A stretch of DNA of 64,000 nucleotides. Origin: Jaapia argillacea MUCL 33604. Taxonomy: Eukaryota > Basidiomycota > Agaricomycetes > Jaapiales > Jaapiaceae. The notes beneath the pieces are model-generated. The model did not search any database. It saw only the letters and a list, made by a program, of their open reading frames with translations, and had not been told where the DNA came from. The stretch covers positions 238,365 through 302,364 of the forward strand of contig KL197721.1 in NCBI GenBank assembly GCA_000697665.1, in the 5' to 3' direction. Shown piece by piece: positions 23,168 to 33,300 of the stretch. A program made the position numbers and the translations under genes. How positions within the stretch are numbered: the stretch's first letter is position 1; the number at the start of each line of letters is the position of its first letter.

Positions 23168-23640
23168 CGTGGGTCGTTTGATTAATACAAGGCAAGGCGA
23201 GAGGTGGATGGGTCTTAAGTACTGTACTGCGTAGCGCAGCAAGATCCAAGATCCTCACGAGGTGACTCCAACAATATGCCTCGATGCGTACACCTGTGTC
23301 TAGAAAGGCACCTGCGCAGCTGAACGTACGGGGAAGTCAGTCATGCGCGGTTCAGAGTCCGACTGCCCCGAAGGCAAGATGGGGAATAGGAATTTTACTA
23401 ATGTACGACGCTACTACGCGTAACTCGAGCGAGCGAACAACGTTTTGAAATAGATTGCCAGTCTAAAAGGAGCCTATTTCAGGAGACACGAAATCGACGT
23501 ATGAGGATAAAATACCATATGGAGGATACTGTTACGTGGCTACCAACGTAGATACACAATAAGTGAAGAGAACGACCAGGGTACGACTAGAGCTGCCCGT
23601 TCAACTCTGATCGTAGACGAATCCAATCAGGATCAAGGTC
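23168..23640. other. Intergenic between two WH1-like loci
   Basis: About 470 bp with no recognised gene. It probably carries the promoter of the WH1 gene. Confidence 0.5.
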
Positions 23641-24110
23641 GTGGGAGGTCTTCAGGGTACCATTGTCGTCAAGGATACACGTATGATTCGGGGTGAGGTG
23701 GCGAGATACTGCGATCTGTTACCGATCGAGTCACACGGAAAATTCTCGACTTCTTCGAGTCGGAAGTTTGGAGGGGGCTGGATAGGTGGGTGCCAATCAA
23801 TACCTGCATGTGACGAACACGAGAGGAAAGACCCACGAGACCTGTTCTTCACAAATGATTCCGGTAAGCGGTGAACCCAAACAATCTTTCGCTTGGCAGT
23901 AGGATCGAGCGGAAACAATACGCTCTCCCATCTGCTGGCGTCTCCATATCTCGACCGAATACGAGTGGCCTTTTGAATCCCGAGTAGGTCAGCCGATCCA
24001 AAGTGTGTGGTAGACTCACGCATGCGCAGGAGATACTACTTTGTAGGACTTCGCCTGCAAGACGAAGAGGAGCTCCGATTCGACGTGTTCAACCACTGAG
24101 ACGCCAGTTT
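23641..24110 (-). pseudogene. Degenerate WH1-domain copy
   Basis: Minus-strand fragments resemble the neighbouring WH1 protein but in different frames. One frame gives VLQAKSYKVVSPAHA and then, past a GTGAGT site, TLDRLTYSGFKRPLVFGRDM and ADGRAYCFR. The following stretch LDPTAKRKIVWVHRLPESFV lies in the next frame, with no room for an intron between. The C-terminal part of the domain is barely recognisable. A frameshifted remnant of a WH1 paralogue is the simplest reading. A sequencing error or a diverged live gene is possible. Confidence 0.45.
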
Positions 24111-24360
24111 CGTCGGCCTGTGGGTGACGTGGGATATGGAAAGGAAATAGGAAGAAGAGACAGCGAATTGGCTGGCCATTTCATTCTCAAGGCGTCCCTC
24201 AGAAACGTGTGTCTGAGGTGGGTCTGAGCTACCAGTGGTTGGAGACCATGGAGTTAACATGAGAGCCCCACACATACAGTCGTTCGATGTTAAGAGCAAG
24301 AGGCAGGCTGTTGCGAAGGAGAAACTTGAAGGATGGGTCCACTTCGACTTTGAACGTCAT

Positions 24361-24434
24361 GTCACATGTCACGCGTAAGTATAACGCACTTTTCATTACC
24401 ACTTCAAAGCGTTCAATCAAACACCATTCCGCAA
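24361..24434 (+). promoter_or_regulatory. Upstream block shared by BTB genes 2 and 3
   Basis: GTCACATGTCACG at 24361-24373 and CGTTCAATCAAACACCATTC (from 24410) match 20468-20480 and 20521-20545 upstream of BTB gene 2, with only small changes and similar order. The block ends about 8 bp before the BTB gene 3 ATG. Confidence 0.6.
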
Positions 24435-24442
24435 CACCATTC

Positions 24443-25496
24443 ATGTCCACCCAGCAGTCATGCACAAGTGATCACCAACCCCCCGGCAAACGACGAAGAA
24501 CCAGCTCCGAGGATCAGGGAGAATCTCTTCGTCGTTCAGACATCTTCTATGAGGACGGAAGTGTCGTTCTTCAGGCTGAATCTGTTCTCTTCCGCGTGCA
24601 CCGTAGCATCCTCGCCTCATACTCCGACGTCTTTCGTGACATGTTCTCTTTGCCACAACCTTCCACGGACGAAAAAATTGAAGGCTGTTCGATCGTTCAC
24701 TTGTCCGACAGAGCGGAGGATCTCAAACATTTATTGAAGACCCTATATGACTGGAGGTGAGAGGGTTACTTTGCCATCCGGCCTCACTGCCCTCTTTTAA
24801 TTATCTGATAATGATCAAAGGTATCTCCATAATGGCGGAGAAGAACAACCTTTTCACGTGATCTCTGCCCTACTTCGACTCGGGAAGAAATACGCCATTC
24901 ATCACTTGTACAAGGAAGCCAAGTCTTATTTAACAACCGACTTCCCGACCTCACTCCAGTCCTGGATAGAAGACCCAGCCCGGCGGATCCAGGATTATCA
25001 GGGCATAGAATTCGATGTCATCTCCTTGGCACGCGAGACCGGCTTGCTTAGCATCATGCCTACCTGCTTCTACCTAGGTGTCAAGGAGTATGAACGGCCT
25101 CACGAGGAAATGCTCCGTGGATGGGAGCGACCCGATCCATCTCTTGACGTATTTTCATTCGAGGACCAAGTGAGAGCTGTGCTTGGTCGGGACGAGGTCC
25201 TCCGTGAGCAATATAAGACCCTGTGGATCAAGGATGAGAAAATCCAGTCTTGTCAAGACGAGGGGTGCAAGGAGCGCAGACAGGAAATTCTTCTCGAAAT
25301 TTTGGAGCCGCCCGGTGAGGTAGTGGCACTCAATTTTTGGCATGAGGAATGGGATGAGCGGCTCTGTGCGGAGTGTGGTTCGAGGTCAAACTGCTCACGA
25401 AGCCAGCAAAGAGAAGTTATGGGAGAAACTCCCCTCTTTCTTTGGGCTTCCAGATTGGGAGACACTGCATGCAGATACACAGACATCATAGATTGA
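24443..25496 (+). CDS. BTB/POZ-domain protein 3, with C-terminal frameshift
   Basis: Exons 24443-24756 and 24821-25496. The BTB domain starts RRSDIFYEDGSVVLQAESVL and continues FRVHRSILASYSDVFRDMFS. The post-intron region has ALLRLGKKYAIHHLYKEAKS and TTDFPTSLQSW. Near 25375-25400 the family tail C-x2-C is followed by a shift: the annotated frame runs on to a stop at 25494-25496 (329 aa), but the +1 frame gives the expected KLWEKLPSFFGLPDWETL and stops at 25489-25491. One extra base, or two missing, separates the frames, so the gene is either recently damaged or carries a sequencing error. Otherwise it is a close paralogue of BTB genes 1 and 2. Confidence 0.78.
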
Positions 25497-25688
25497 TAAG
25501 AGGTTAGTTCCCATTAGTCATGTGTCGATGGATTGTTACGATGGTGAGCTGATCTACGCTGTGTTATAGGAGAAGAAGGCCGTAGCTCCAACGTGGATCA
25601 CTTTCACGTGTTCAGGTAACCCCTGGCCCTGGTCATAATCAAACACTTCAGCGTGTGAGGGGAGAAGAGGATGAAGTTGGACCTACGA

Positions 25689-26909
25689 TTAAAAGTCATA
25701 GTCTTCAGGTTCTGAATCATATTCGACATCTTGAGAGGGGATGGAGTAGTTGTGTTTCTGAAGGCCCTTGAAGACTACATCGGTGGTGCATCGCTCTACA
25801 TCCCAGAGAGACCCGTTGAGATGTGCCAGGAGTAACTTCTCCCGAATATTGTAACTATCCCGTCTGCAGAATGACGGATCTTCGTAGAGGTAACCGGGAG
25901 GAAGTAGCAGGGGCACGAGCTCGACAGAACTCGGTAAATACTCTCGAATTTCGGGAATAGCGATCTGTTCTGTGCCCTTCACCAGGACAACGACCAGAAA
26001 GCGAAGAGATCGTCCTTTCTGATCCAGAAACAACCTCAAGCAATGAGAGTGGGCCCTCTCCCAGTTCCCCCGACCAACGATGAACATAGATGTTGCCAGA
26101 TGTGTGAGCGACGGATACATTTTGGCCGGAAAGCTCCACAATTCTGAATTCAGCTCCGAGATTACATGTGAGAAGTCGGGGGAGAGTTTTGGACGGTAAC
26201 GGTAACGCATCGGGGGGATTCCGTTGAGCTGCAAGCTATGGAGATTCAACAATCTCCACGGATAGCTGAACTCCCGATCTACGAGGCGGAGAATATGAAG
26301 ACCTTGAAGGGTAGGAGAAACGGCAGCAAAGATGGCGTCGAGATGTTTACGTTTGTACTTTGCTGTTTCGAAGTCCCCGCCGATATCGATGATAAGCGTT
26401 TGGACTCGCGCCGCCAGAGTCTTGTTCCTAGTCAGCGCAGAGTCGAGCCGCATGATTCGAGTGAAGCGTGTGATCTGAAAAAATAGCGAAAAAATCTCGT
26501 TCAATAGTGAATCAATGCATGTTAGATGGGACGAACTTACTCGAATTGTGGTATAAATGCGGTGCATGGCAGGCTCGTGGATAAATCGTGCCAATGGGGC
26601 CAAAACAGCCGCCATCCCAACGTTCGGTAAGGAGAGATGCAAAATACACTCGACGATCTCGATTGGTAATTCTGGGAGTGGAGGTTGCTGAGGCTCGACA
26701 AGAGGTAGAACGCCGCTGTCCACTTGAGGGGGGAAAGATCAGCTCAGTATGGTGGTCTGAACATGATTAAATCCACGGTCCCAGATCCATCCATGCTCGC
26801 GTTGGAGAAGCCACATACCATCCCGGGGAGTAGCACCGTTTAGGTTCCTTTTCCTATGCTTTCGTTTGGCTTTCAGGATTCGATCCAGATGAACCGCAGA
26901 GTCTGACAT
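25689..26909 (-). CDS. F-box-like protein A
   Basis: 352 residues from exons 26819-26909, 26541-26722 and 25689-26474 (introns of 96 and 66 nt). The total is a whole number of codons. The start is the ATG at 26909 (MSDSAVHLDRILKAK). After the first splice comes a short F-box-type helix PPLPELPIEIVECILHLSL, then a conserved ARFIHEPAMHRIYTTIR. The rest is a leucine-rich-like region with SLTHLATSMF and a C-terminal NGSLWDVERCTTDVVF. The acidic tail ends DSEPEDYDF. Such proteins are numerous in mushrooms; SCF ubiquitin-ligase adaptor function is inferred from the F-box-like motif only. Confidence 0.75.
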
Positions 26910-27365
26910 AGTCCCCGCCGGCGAGTCCGGAGCTCCAGCAACAGTGAAAAGGTAGTGTACAAGACGGTTTCTCAAGGAGCGGAAGCTATAGCAGATCGTT
27001 CCGTGGAGGTACTCTAAGTATAGTTTGCAAATGACTCATGGCAGTACGGCGGTTTCGGTACCACACGACCGACTGGGAGGAACAACTCAACCGCAATGTC
27101 CACAATCGATCAACTTCGCAACTTGAAGACTGTTCAGAGATTTATACTTAATCGCGACTCAACCGTTGATTCAAACGAGTTCAAGTGCTAGAAAAGATTG
27201 GGCACATCACAACGTATCCAAAGTATACCCTTCATTCCGACGAGAATAAGCCTCCAGAGTATCAATAATCGTCTTCGACGTAAGAGACCTCCGAGGAAGT
27301 GTCAGCGTGTCGTGCTGTGGTGACATAGTGTACAAGATGTCAACCTATAATCATAAATGACAGAA
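26910..27365. other. Intergenic between F-box-like genes A and B
   Basis: 456 bp. It contains the promoter side of gene A and the 3' side of gene B. Fragments such as CGTCTTCGACGTAAG near 27270 resemble the first exon of gene B, but no complete gene could be built. Confidence 0.45.
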
Positions 27366-28464
27366 TCACTCTGGCTGGGGATTATCGAGACCTCCAAAGA
27401 TCACACCTGCCTCGCATCGGTGGACATCCCAAAGGGCCCCAGTAAAATGGGCTTCATGCAATTTCTTTCGGATCTGATACCGGTCGCCGGAAGCGAAAGG
27501 CGAGAAAGCCTCAGGTAGCAGGACTGTGACCATCTGGACGTGATCGGGAAAAAGGAGAGATAGGTCGGAAATTGCAAGAGGTGCTATCTCGTGTTGGAGC
27601 ACGATCACCAGAAACAACGGGGAGCCAATGATTTGATTAGAGAACTGACGCAATGCCGGCTTGTAAATGATGTGCCAAACGTACAGGTCAGCCAGCAAGA
27701 CCCGAGTTGCTAAGTGCGTAAGGGAAGGGAATTGGTTCACGTCGAACAACCACAGCTGCGTTGGGTCATTGGTGATGACGTGGGTCAAATTGGACCAGCG
27801 GAGAGAGTAACAGGGTAAACGGGAGCGCCCGTCGAGGAGGAAAGAGCGAGGGTTGACCGATTGATAGTCGTAGTCGGAGTGGATATCAGTGTCGTGGATA
27901 ATATGAAGATCTTCTAGAGTTGGAGCTGTAGCTCTGAGTATGACAGCAATATCTTCGTCCCACCCAAGTCCTGATATTCTGACCCCAAATGTGTCAACCA
28001 CAATTGACTTGATTAGGGATGCGAGGTCCGGATTCCGTTTCAGCGTCGAAGCAAGACCTGCGTGGCTTGGTTCCCCTGCCACCTGTAGGATAGATTGACA
28101 ATTTGAACCCAATATTAGGTCACTAGTGTTTCGAGACTCACTCTGACTATTGAATAGAGCCTTTGCATTGCTTGGTGATGGATGAACCGACCTACTCGAG
28201 CGACTACGACCGCCATACCAGGCACCTCAATTGCAAAGTAAAGAATCTGCTCGACCACTTCGATTGGGAGTTCGGGGAAAGGTGAAATTTCTGTTAATCC
28301 AGAGACGTACCCAGATTCAACAACATCGTCAGGCCGACACAGAAATTATCATGGAGTGCCATCGTACCTGGAGTAGGGACCACTTGTCCAGCCTTCCGCC
28401 GTTTTCTCTCCCCCCTTATCCTGCGGGTCCACGAAGCAAATATTTCAGAGATCGTCTTCGGCAT
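27366..28464 (-). CDS. F-box-like protein B (paralogue of A)
   Basis: 320 residues from exons 28368-28464, 28142-28290 and 27366-28082, with introns of 77 and 59 nt in the same phases as gene A. The basic first exon is MPKTISEIFASWTRRIRGER. The F-box-like motif is SPFPELPIEVVEQILYFAIE, followed by GRFIHHQAMQRLYSIVR, which matches gene A. Further shared motifs are FPSLTHLATRVLL and TGALWDVHRCEAGVIFGGL. Gene order and exon structure show that A and B arose by tandem duplication and then diverged widely. Function is inferred as for gene A. Confidence 0.75.
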
Positions 28465-28837
28465 AAAGACCTCGATCGGCCGTTTGGATACAGGTGAACG
28501 GTTTACTGGCGAAGCTGGTCGACAAGAGTCGACGTCGTTTGGGATTCTACTTGGTGGGGGGTGACTTCTTCCCTTCCCTCCTTCCTCATCGTGTGGGAGA
28601 GTCGACGGGACCATGGCGATACAGTAATATTTCAGACATCGTCACCAGCGGCGAGTGCTCGCCGTGGCGCTTACCGAATTGCCTGATTGGATATGTCAGA
28701 GTTACAGGTACTGTCACAGCCGAATGTCACACCAACCATCCGAAATACACACCCCACGTCCGTGCTCCAACACTTGATTATAAGAACCCTGGCAATGAGC
28801 TTTCGAACATCCCCGTATTCATTAATCTTTTCTCCCC
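28465..28837. promoter_or_regulatory. Divergent promoter, F-box-like B / secreted TIM-barrel-like gene
   Basis: 373 bp between divergent start codons. No specific motif is claimed. Confidence 0.5.
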
Positions 28838-31304
28838 ATGCGATTTATAGACCTCTTTACAGTGGTCGCCTTGCTGACCACTAACTTTCGCTTTATTTCT
28901 GGGCATCTTGCGAGGCATACGGAGGCACCATCCACGAAACTCGTGAGGAGGCAATCAGACCCCTGGTTGAGGTGGTGTGGAAAGCACGTACGTCCTGATT
29001 CACTCCTGGAGTTGCATGCCACATGCTGGGTGTTTTCGCGACGAATATGGGTCGCATTCTTCCCCTTGTCGCAGTTTCCTCAACGAAGAACACTCCCTGA
29101 CAATTCCATCTAGTATCAGGCTGGTAGCCCAGATGACTCGAGTTTGGTAGAGGCAGGACGCACCCCAGTGCCTCCTTCGTCAAGCTCGCCGCTTCTCGAT
29201 TTCCGGTGTACACCCACGATTCAACCGTATCTTGATAGGTGAGTTAGGCCTTGCCTCTCAGGACGAGGCTTGGTAGGATTCTTACCCGCTTCTTCCTATC
29301 CTACAGCGACTCCACCGGGTCATTCTTGATTGATGCGAACATTACTTCGGATGTTGGACAACTCGTCGCATCGTCCTCATCAACCCTGTCTGGTTCCCCC
29401 CTTCAAGTATCCATCTATCTGACCACATCTACCAACACCGTGTTGTCGACTTTCACTCTCCCCGCTGGCACAACCCTCTACGAATCCTCGCCGTTCAACC
29501 TCTCCTCCCTTCCCCCCTCCTCACACCCATATAACGTCACTTGTGCCGCCACCCTTTCCTCCACTGGAAACAACCAGACTTTCTCACAAACCACGACGGT
29601 TTATCGACTCCCTGCTAACCCTTATGGTGGTTCGATCACAAAAATGGACAGGAGAACAGGTGCTTTGTTAAGGGAGTCAAGCAGCGGAACTTGGCAACCC
29701 TTCTTGCCATTCGGATTCTACACCAATGTAGCAGATATCATTACCAACATGTCTATCATAAGTGATATGGCGAATGATGGGTAAGATGACTCTGCTACCT
29801 CTCGCCGAAAGCGCGGAATAATAAGTTGTTGTCTCAGTTGGAACGTTATCCACCTCGTTCCCACATATCCGAACACGACAATTATGACCACTATCCTTGA
29901 TCAAGCAGACGCCGCTGGGGTTAGATTTCCTCTCCTCGCTCATTCGTTCTGTTGCTAATTTACGTACGCTTATTTAGATCCTCTACGTAGCAGATTTCCG
30001 CGACATCTACCAAACAACCTCCGCTATCCAGCCATACATTGAGTTGTTCCGATCACGCAAAGGTCTTCTTGCGTGGTATACGGCTGATGAACCCGACGGT
30101 ACCAACGACCCGTTCAACTCGTCAACCGGAGATTATCAGTTGATTTACCAGATGGATGGATATCATCCTGTATCCCTCGGTGAGCAGCAGAATCGCCACC
30201 CCTCCGGCTGTCACTAAACAGCCTAACTGTTTAGTGTTAATGTGCTCGGACTTCTACTGGTTTGTTTGTTTATTTGTTCAACTGGTTCCATCTGAATTCG
30301 CTTGCAGGAATCAATACACAGCTGGTGCAGACATTGTTCTATCGGATACCTACCCCATTGCAGTCAACAACACGTTCTCAAAGATGTACGGTACGGTGTG
30401 CAATGCAACGTATGGTTGCTGTGGATGTGACGATTGCTCGTACGTACGGATTGCCACTATCGCTGTCTCGTTTATCCTAATTCACGATCGAAAGGGCTCA
30501 ACTTACTGACATCTCGAGTAAGTTTGACCATTGGTCGGAACGTCGGAGATGGCTAGGGAGGTCGAGAGATCTGGCAATGTGGACTGTTCCCCAGGCTTTC
30601 GGTTGAGTGTTCGGTCATCATATGTTCGCCATCCTCGTCTCAACTTATTCAATCTGTGTACGTAGATGGAACTACCGAATTCTGGAACCGAGTTCCCACT
30701 GGGCCCGAATTCAAACTCCAGACTATCTTAGGAGTCAACCATGGCGCTGTTGGTCAGTACTGTCCTCCTCATCTCCTTCTTCAACTTCGCTTATCCCAGT
30801 GTCACGTTAAATCATATAGGGATCATTCCCTGGGATAATCCGTACCCTGTTCCGACTCTTGCCCAAGCTGCTCGCGAGATCGCACCCGTGTTCTCGCAAC
30901 AACTGGCTCCTAGGATCTTGGACCATTCCTCCTTCCGAACAACACTTTCATCCAATGCATCCGGCGTGGATATCGCATCTTGGTCCAGTTCCTACAACAA
31001 TACCAACCAAACATTGATCCTGTTGGCCAACCTGAACTACGACAGTGTGGTTTCGGAGGTCAACTTTACTCTGCCTAGTACAAGTGGGGCGCAGACACTG
31101 TTCGGTCAAGGGAATGTTCAGGGTGGAAAATTGGTGGTTCCGATGGAGAGCACTGGAATCGCTGGGTTTGTTGTGCAGCATGCTGCCAGTGGATCGAATG
31201 GGAAAAAGAATGGATGCATGACTCTCCATCCAGGAGGGTGGAACTTGGTGAGGCTCTTCGTCCTCATCACGGTTATGATTGTTGTCGCAGATGAGCTTGT
31301 GTAA
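28838..31304 (+). CDS. Secreted, probably GPI-anchored TIM-barrel glycoside-hydrolase-like protein
   Basis: 614 residues from ten exons: 28838-28987, 29114-29238, 29307-29780, 29838-29919, 29978-30179, 30235-30259, 30308-30439, 30519-30601, 30666-30752 and 30820-31304. Exon 6 is a 25-nt microexon. The N-terminus is a signal peptide (RFIDLFTVVALLTTNFRFISG). A beta-sandwich-like Ser/Thr-rich region precedes a barrel with WQPFLPFGFYTNV, WNVIHLVPTYPN, ILYVADFRDIYQ and GLLAWYTADEPDG (the DEP is a candidate acid/base). A Cys-rich CNATYGCCGCDDC and LGVNHGAVGIIPWDNPYP follow. The C-terminus has a basic KK then a hydrophobic helix, typical of a GPI signal. The substrate is unknown. Confidence 0.72.
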
Positions 31305-31576
31305 TCCTGTTTGAAGTTTGGACATGAGCAATGCTTGGACTTGGACTCACCTAAAGATTTATTTCGATGTATGTATACCCTTCCCTGTAGCATTTGAATA
31401 TCCTCATTGGACATTATCCGTGCTCGTGGGTCCTTGTGGGTCCACTTTGTCTGTGGCGAGGATATCGATGCCAACGATTGCCCGCGGTAAAAGTTAATCG
31501 TGCACGATTGAGCACATTGCGACCATTGCCCAAGTCTACACAACTTCATCTCTCCTTAACCTGACATCCGTTTGCG

Positions 31577-32584
31577 ATGGGATATGACCAGCCCTCACCG
31601 AGTCCACCACCTAGTGACGCCTCTTCCCCTTTCGATGATTCAGACGCGGACATCATCCTTCGCTCCTCCGACAATGTGGATTTCCGTGTCCACAAGCTGA
31701 TTCTAAAACTACATTCCGCGTTTTTCAAGACCATGTTTGGGTTACCACAGCCACCGCCTGTCTCACAGGTTTTGACGCTCGATAGAAGCACATCGAGGGC
31801 GATTCCCAGCGACCACAAAGATGGTCTTCCCCTCCTTCGTGTCACGGAAACATCATCGTGTCTTCACAAGCTCCTCAGGTTTTGCTACTCGCATTTGGAC
31901 GAGCCCGAGTTGCAAACGTTGGAAGACATTCGGATTGTCTTGGATGCGGCTCTCAAGTATGAGATGGACACCATCTCTAAACGTATGCGCCACCGTCTTG
32001 TGGACATACGATACCTCAAGTCCAATCCTATTGGCGTATTCGCAATAGGCTGCCATTATCGCCTGAGGCACGAGGCCATCACCGCAGCGCGGTATACCCT
32101 GCGTTACCCCATGCTCCAGAGTCCCACAAAGGAGCTGGGTTTTATCACCGGGTTGGAGTTTTTCCACCTCCTCACCTATCATAAAAAATGCGGAGAGCTA
32201 GCCAGTGGAATAGCTTTTTCACCCAATCTCGATTGGTTACCCGCCAACCAAGCGTCCTACGTCTGGTTTAATTGCCGGTCGAGCACCTGTTACTCGACCA
32301 AGCCTATCCGCTGGCGGGGACAAAACGAGCATCCGACATCCTGGTGGACGGCATACATGGATAAGGTGGGACAAGAGTTGAGGGAAAGGCCATTCGGAGA
32401 TGTTGTGACGGATCCTGAGATCCTGGAACCGTTTCTGGCCAGGGCGATCAAGTGTCCGACTTGCCAGAGCGATGTCATTGCCGATCTCTCCAGGTTCAGT
32501 AAAGTGTTGGTTGGAAAAATAGAGTCGGAGATATCGAAGGTGAGAAGTTCTTGCTGCGTTCATCCCCTCGGGAAGTCCTACTGA
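31577..32584 (+). CDS. BTB/POZ-domain protein 4 (distinct subfamily)
   Basis: 335 residues in a single uninterrupted exon, unlike the other three BTB genes. A Pro/Ser-rich start leads to the BTB domain: DDSDADIILRSSDNVDFRVH, KLILKLHSAFFKTMFGLPQP and VTETSSCLHKLLRFCYSHLD. A BACK-like helical region follows (IVLDAALKYEMDTISKRM), then WWTAYMDKVGQELRERPFG and a C-x2-C pair in IKCPTCQSD. It is distant from BTB genes 1-3, so it is not a recent duplicate. Role as a CUL3 adaptor is inferred from the domain alone. Confidence 0.85.
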   Translation: MGYDQPSPSPPPSDASSPFDDSDADIILRSSDNVDFRVHKLILKLHSAFFKTMFGLPQPPPVSQVLTLDRSTSRAIPSDHKDGLPLLRVTETSSCLHKLLRFCYSHLDEPELQTLEDIRIVLDAALKYEMDTISKRMRHRLVDIRYLKSNPIGVFAIGCHYRLRHEAITAARYTLRYPMLQSPTKELGFITGLEFFHLLTYHKKCGELASGIAFSPNLDWLPANQASYVWFNCRSSTCYSTKPIRWRGQNEHPTSWWTAYMDKVGQELRERPFGDVVTDPEILEPFLARAIKCPTCQSDVIADLSRFSKVLVGKIESEISKVRSSCCVHPLGKSY

Positions 32585-33300
32585 GCGTGATGGCTCCGCT
32601 CCCATACGTCCAGATATCTTTGGAGATGGAATTCTGAACGAGCTGGTCTGCTGAGTCATCAGCCCCGCTCCGAATTTACTTCTTCACTTTTGCTTGGGTG
32701 GGTTTCGTCTCCATTGGAGTGGCGACATTTTGTTTCTCGTATGTTCAATTCTTTCTACCCGTCGATGTTTTGTGGACCTTGGTTAAAACCCTAGTCGTCA
32801 CTAGTCAATGTCCACACTCTTGAGCCACTGTACCATGTTGGGCTGAGATTCTGGATTCGTTAGACTACCCTGTAACTGAGCTCTTTTGTAACTTGTATGT
32901 ACGTGCCATAGTGTTGTTGTACTGTCGCAAATTTTCCCTCCGTGTGATCATAGCCCGTCCAGCAGAAGCAAGAACAATGTTGACCCAATTCCTTCCCAAC
33001 AATAGCAACTGAGGTGGGTAGTTCGGGTAGTTCGCGAAAGGGTTGGGCTTGTGCCTAGGTGAAATCACTTCCATCTCCCACACAGAGCGACGAGGGACGT
33101 AGGCAAAAAAAAGTGCACCCCAGACGACCCAAACCCCAAAGATACAAAAGCAGACCAAACACGAGAATGATGCAACGAAGCTCAGGTGTTGGATGGATCA
33201 GGATTGCCAGCGCAAGCCAAGTCTGAGCGAGAGGGTCTGGCGAGAATTAAAGACACTAGTAGTACAACAACACGATTCAGTAGAGCCAGAGGTGGTGTCA
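32585..33300. other. Convergent interval between BTB gene 4 and UPF3
   Basis: 716 bp with no recognised gene; 3' regions of two converging genes. Confidence 0.55.
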
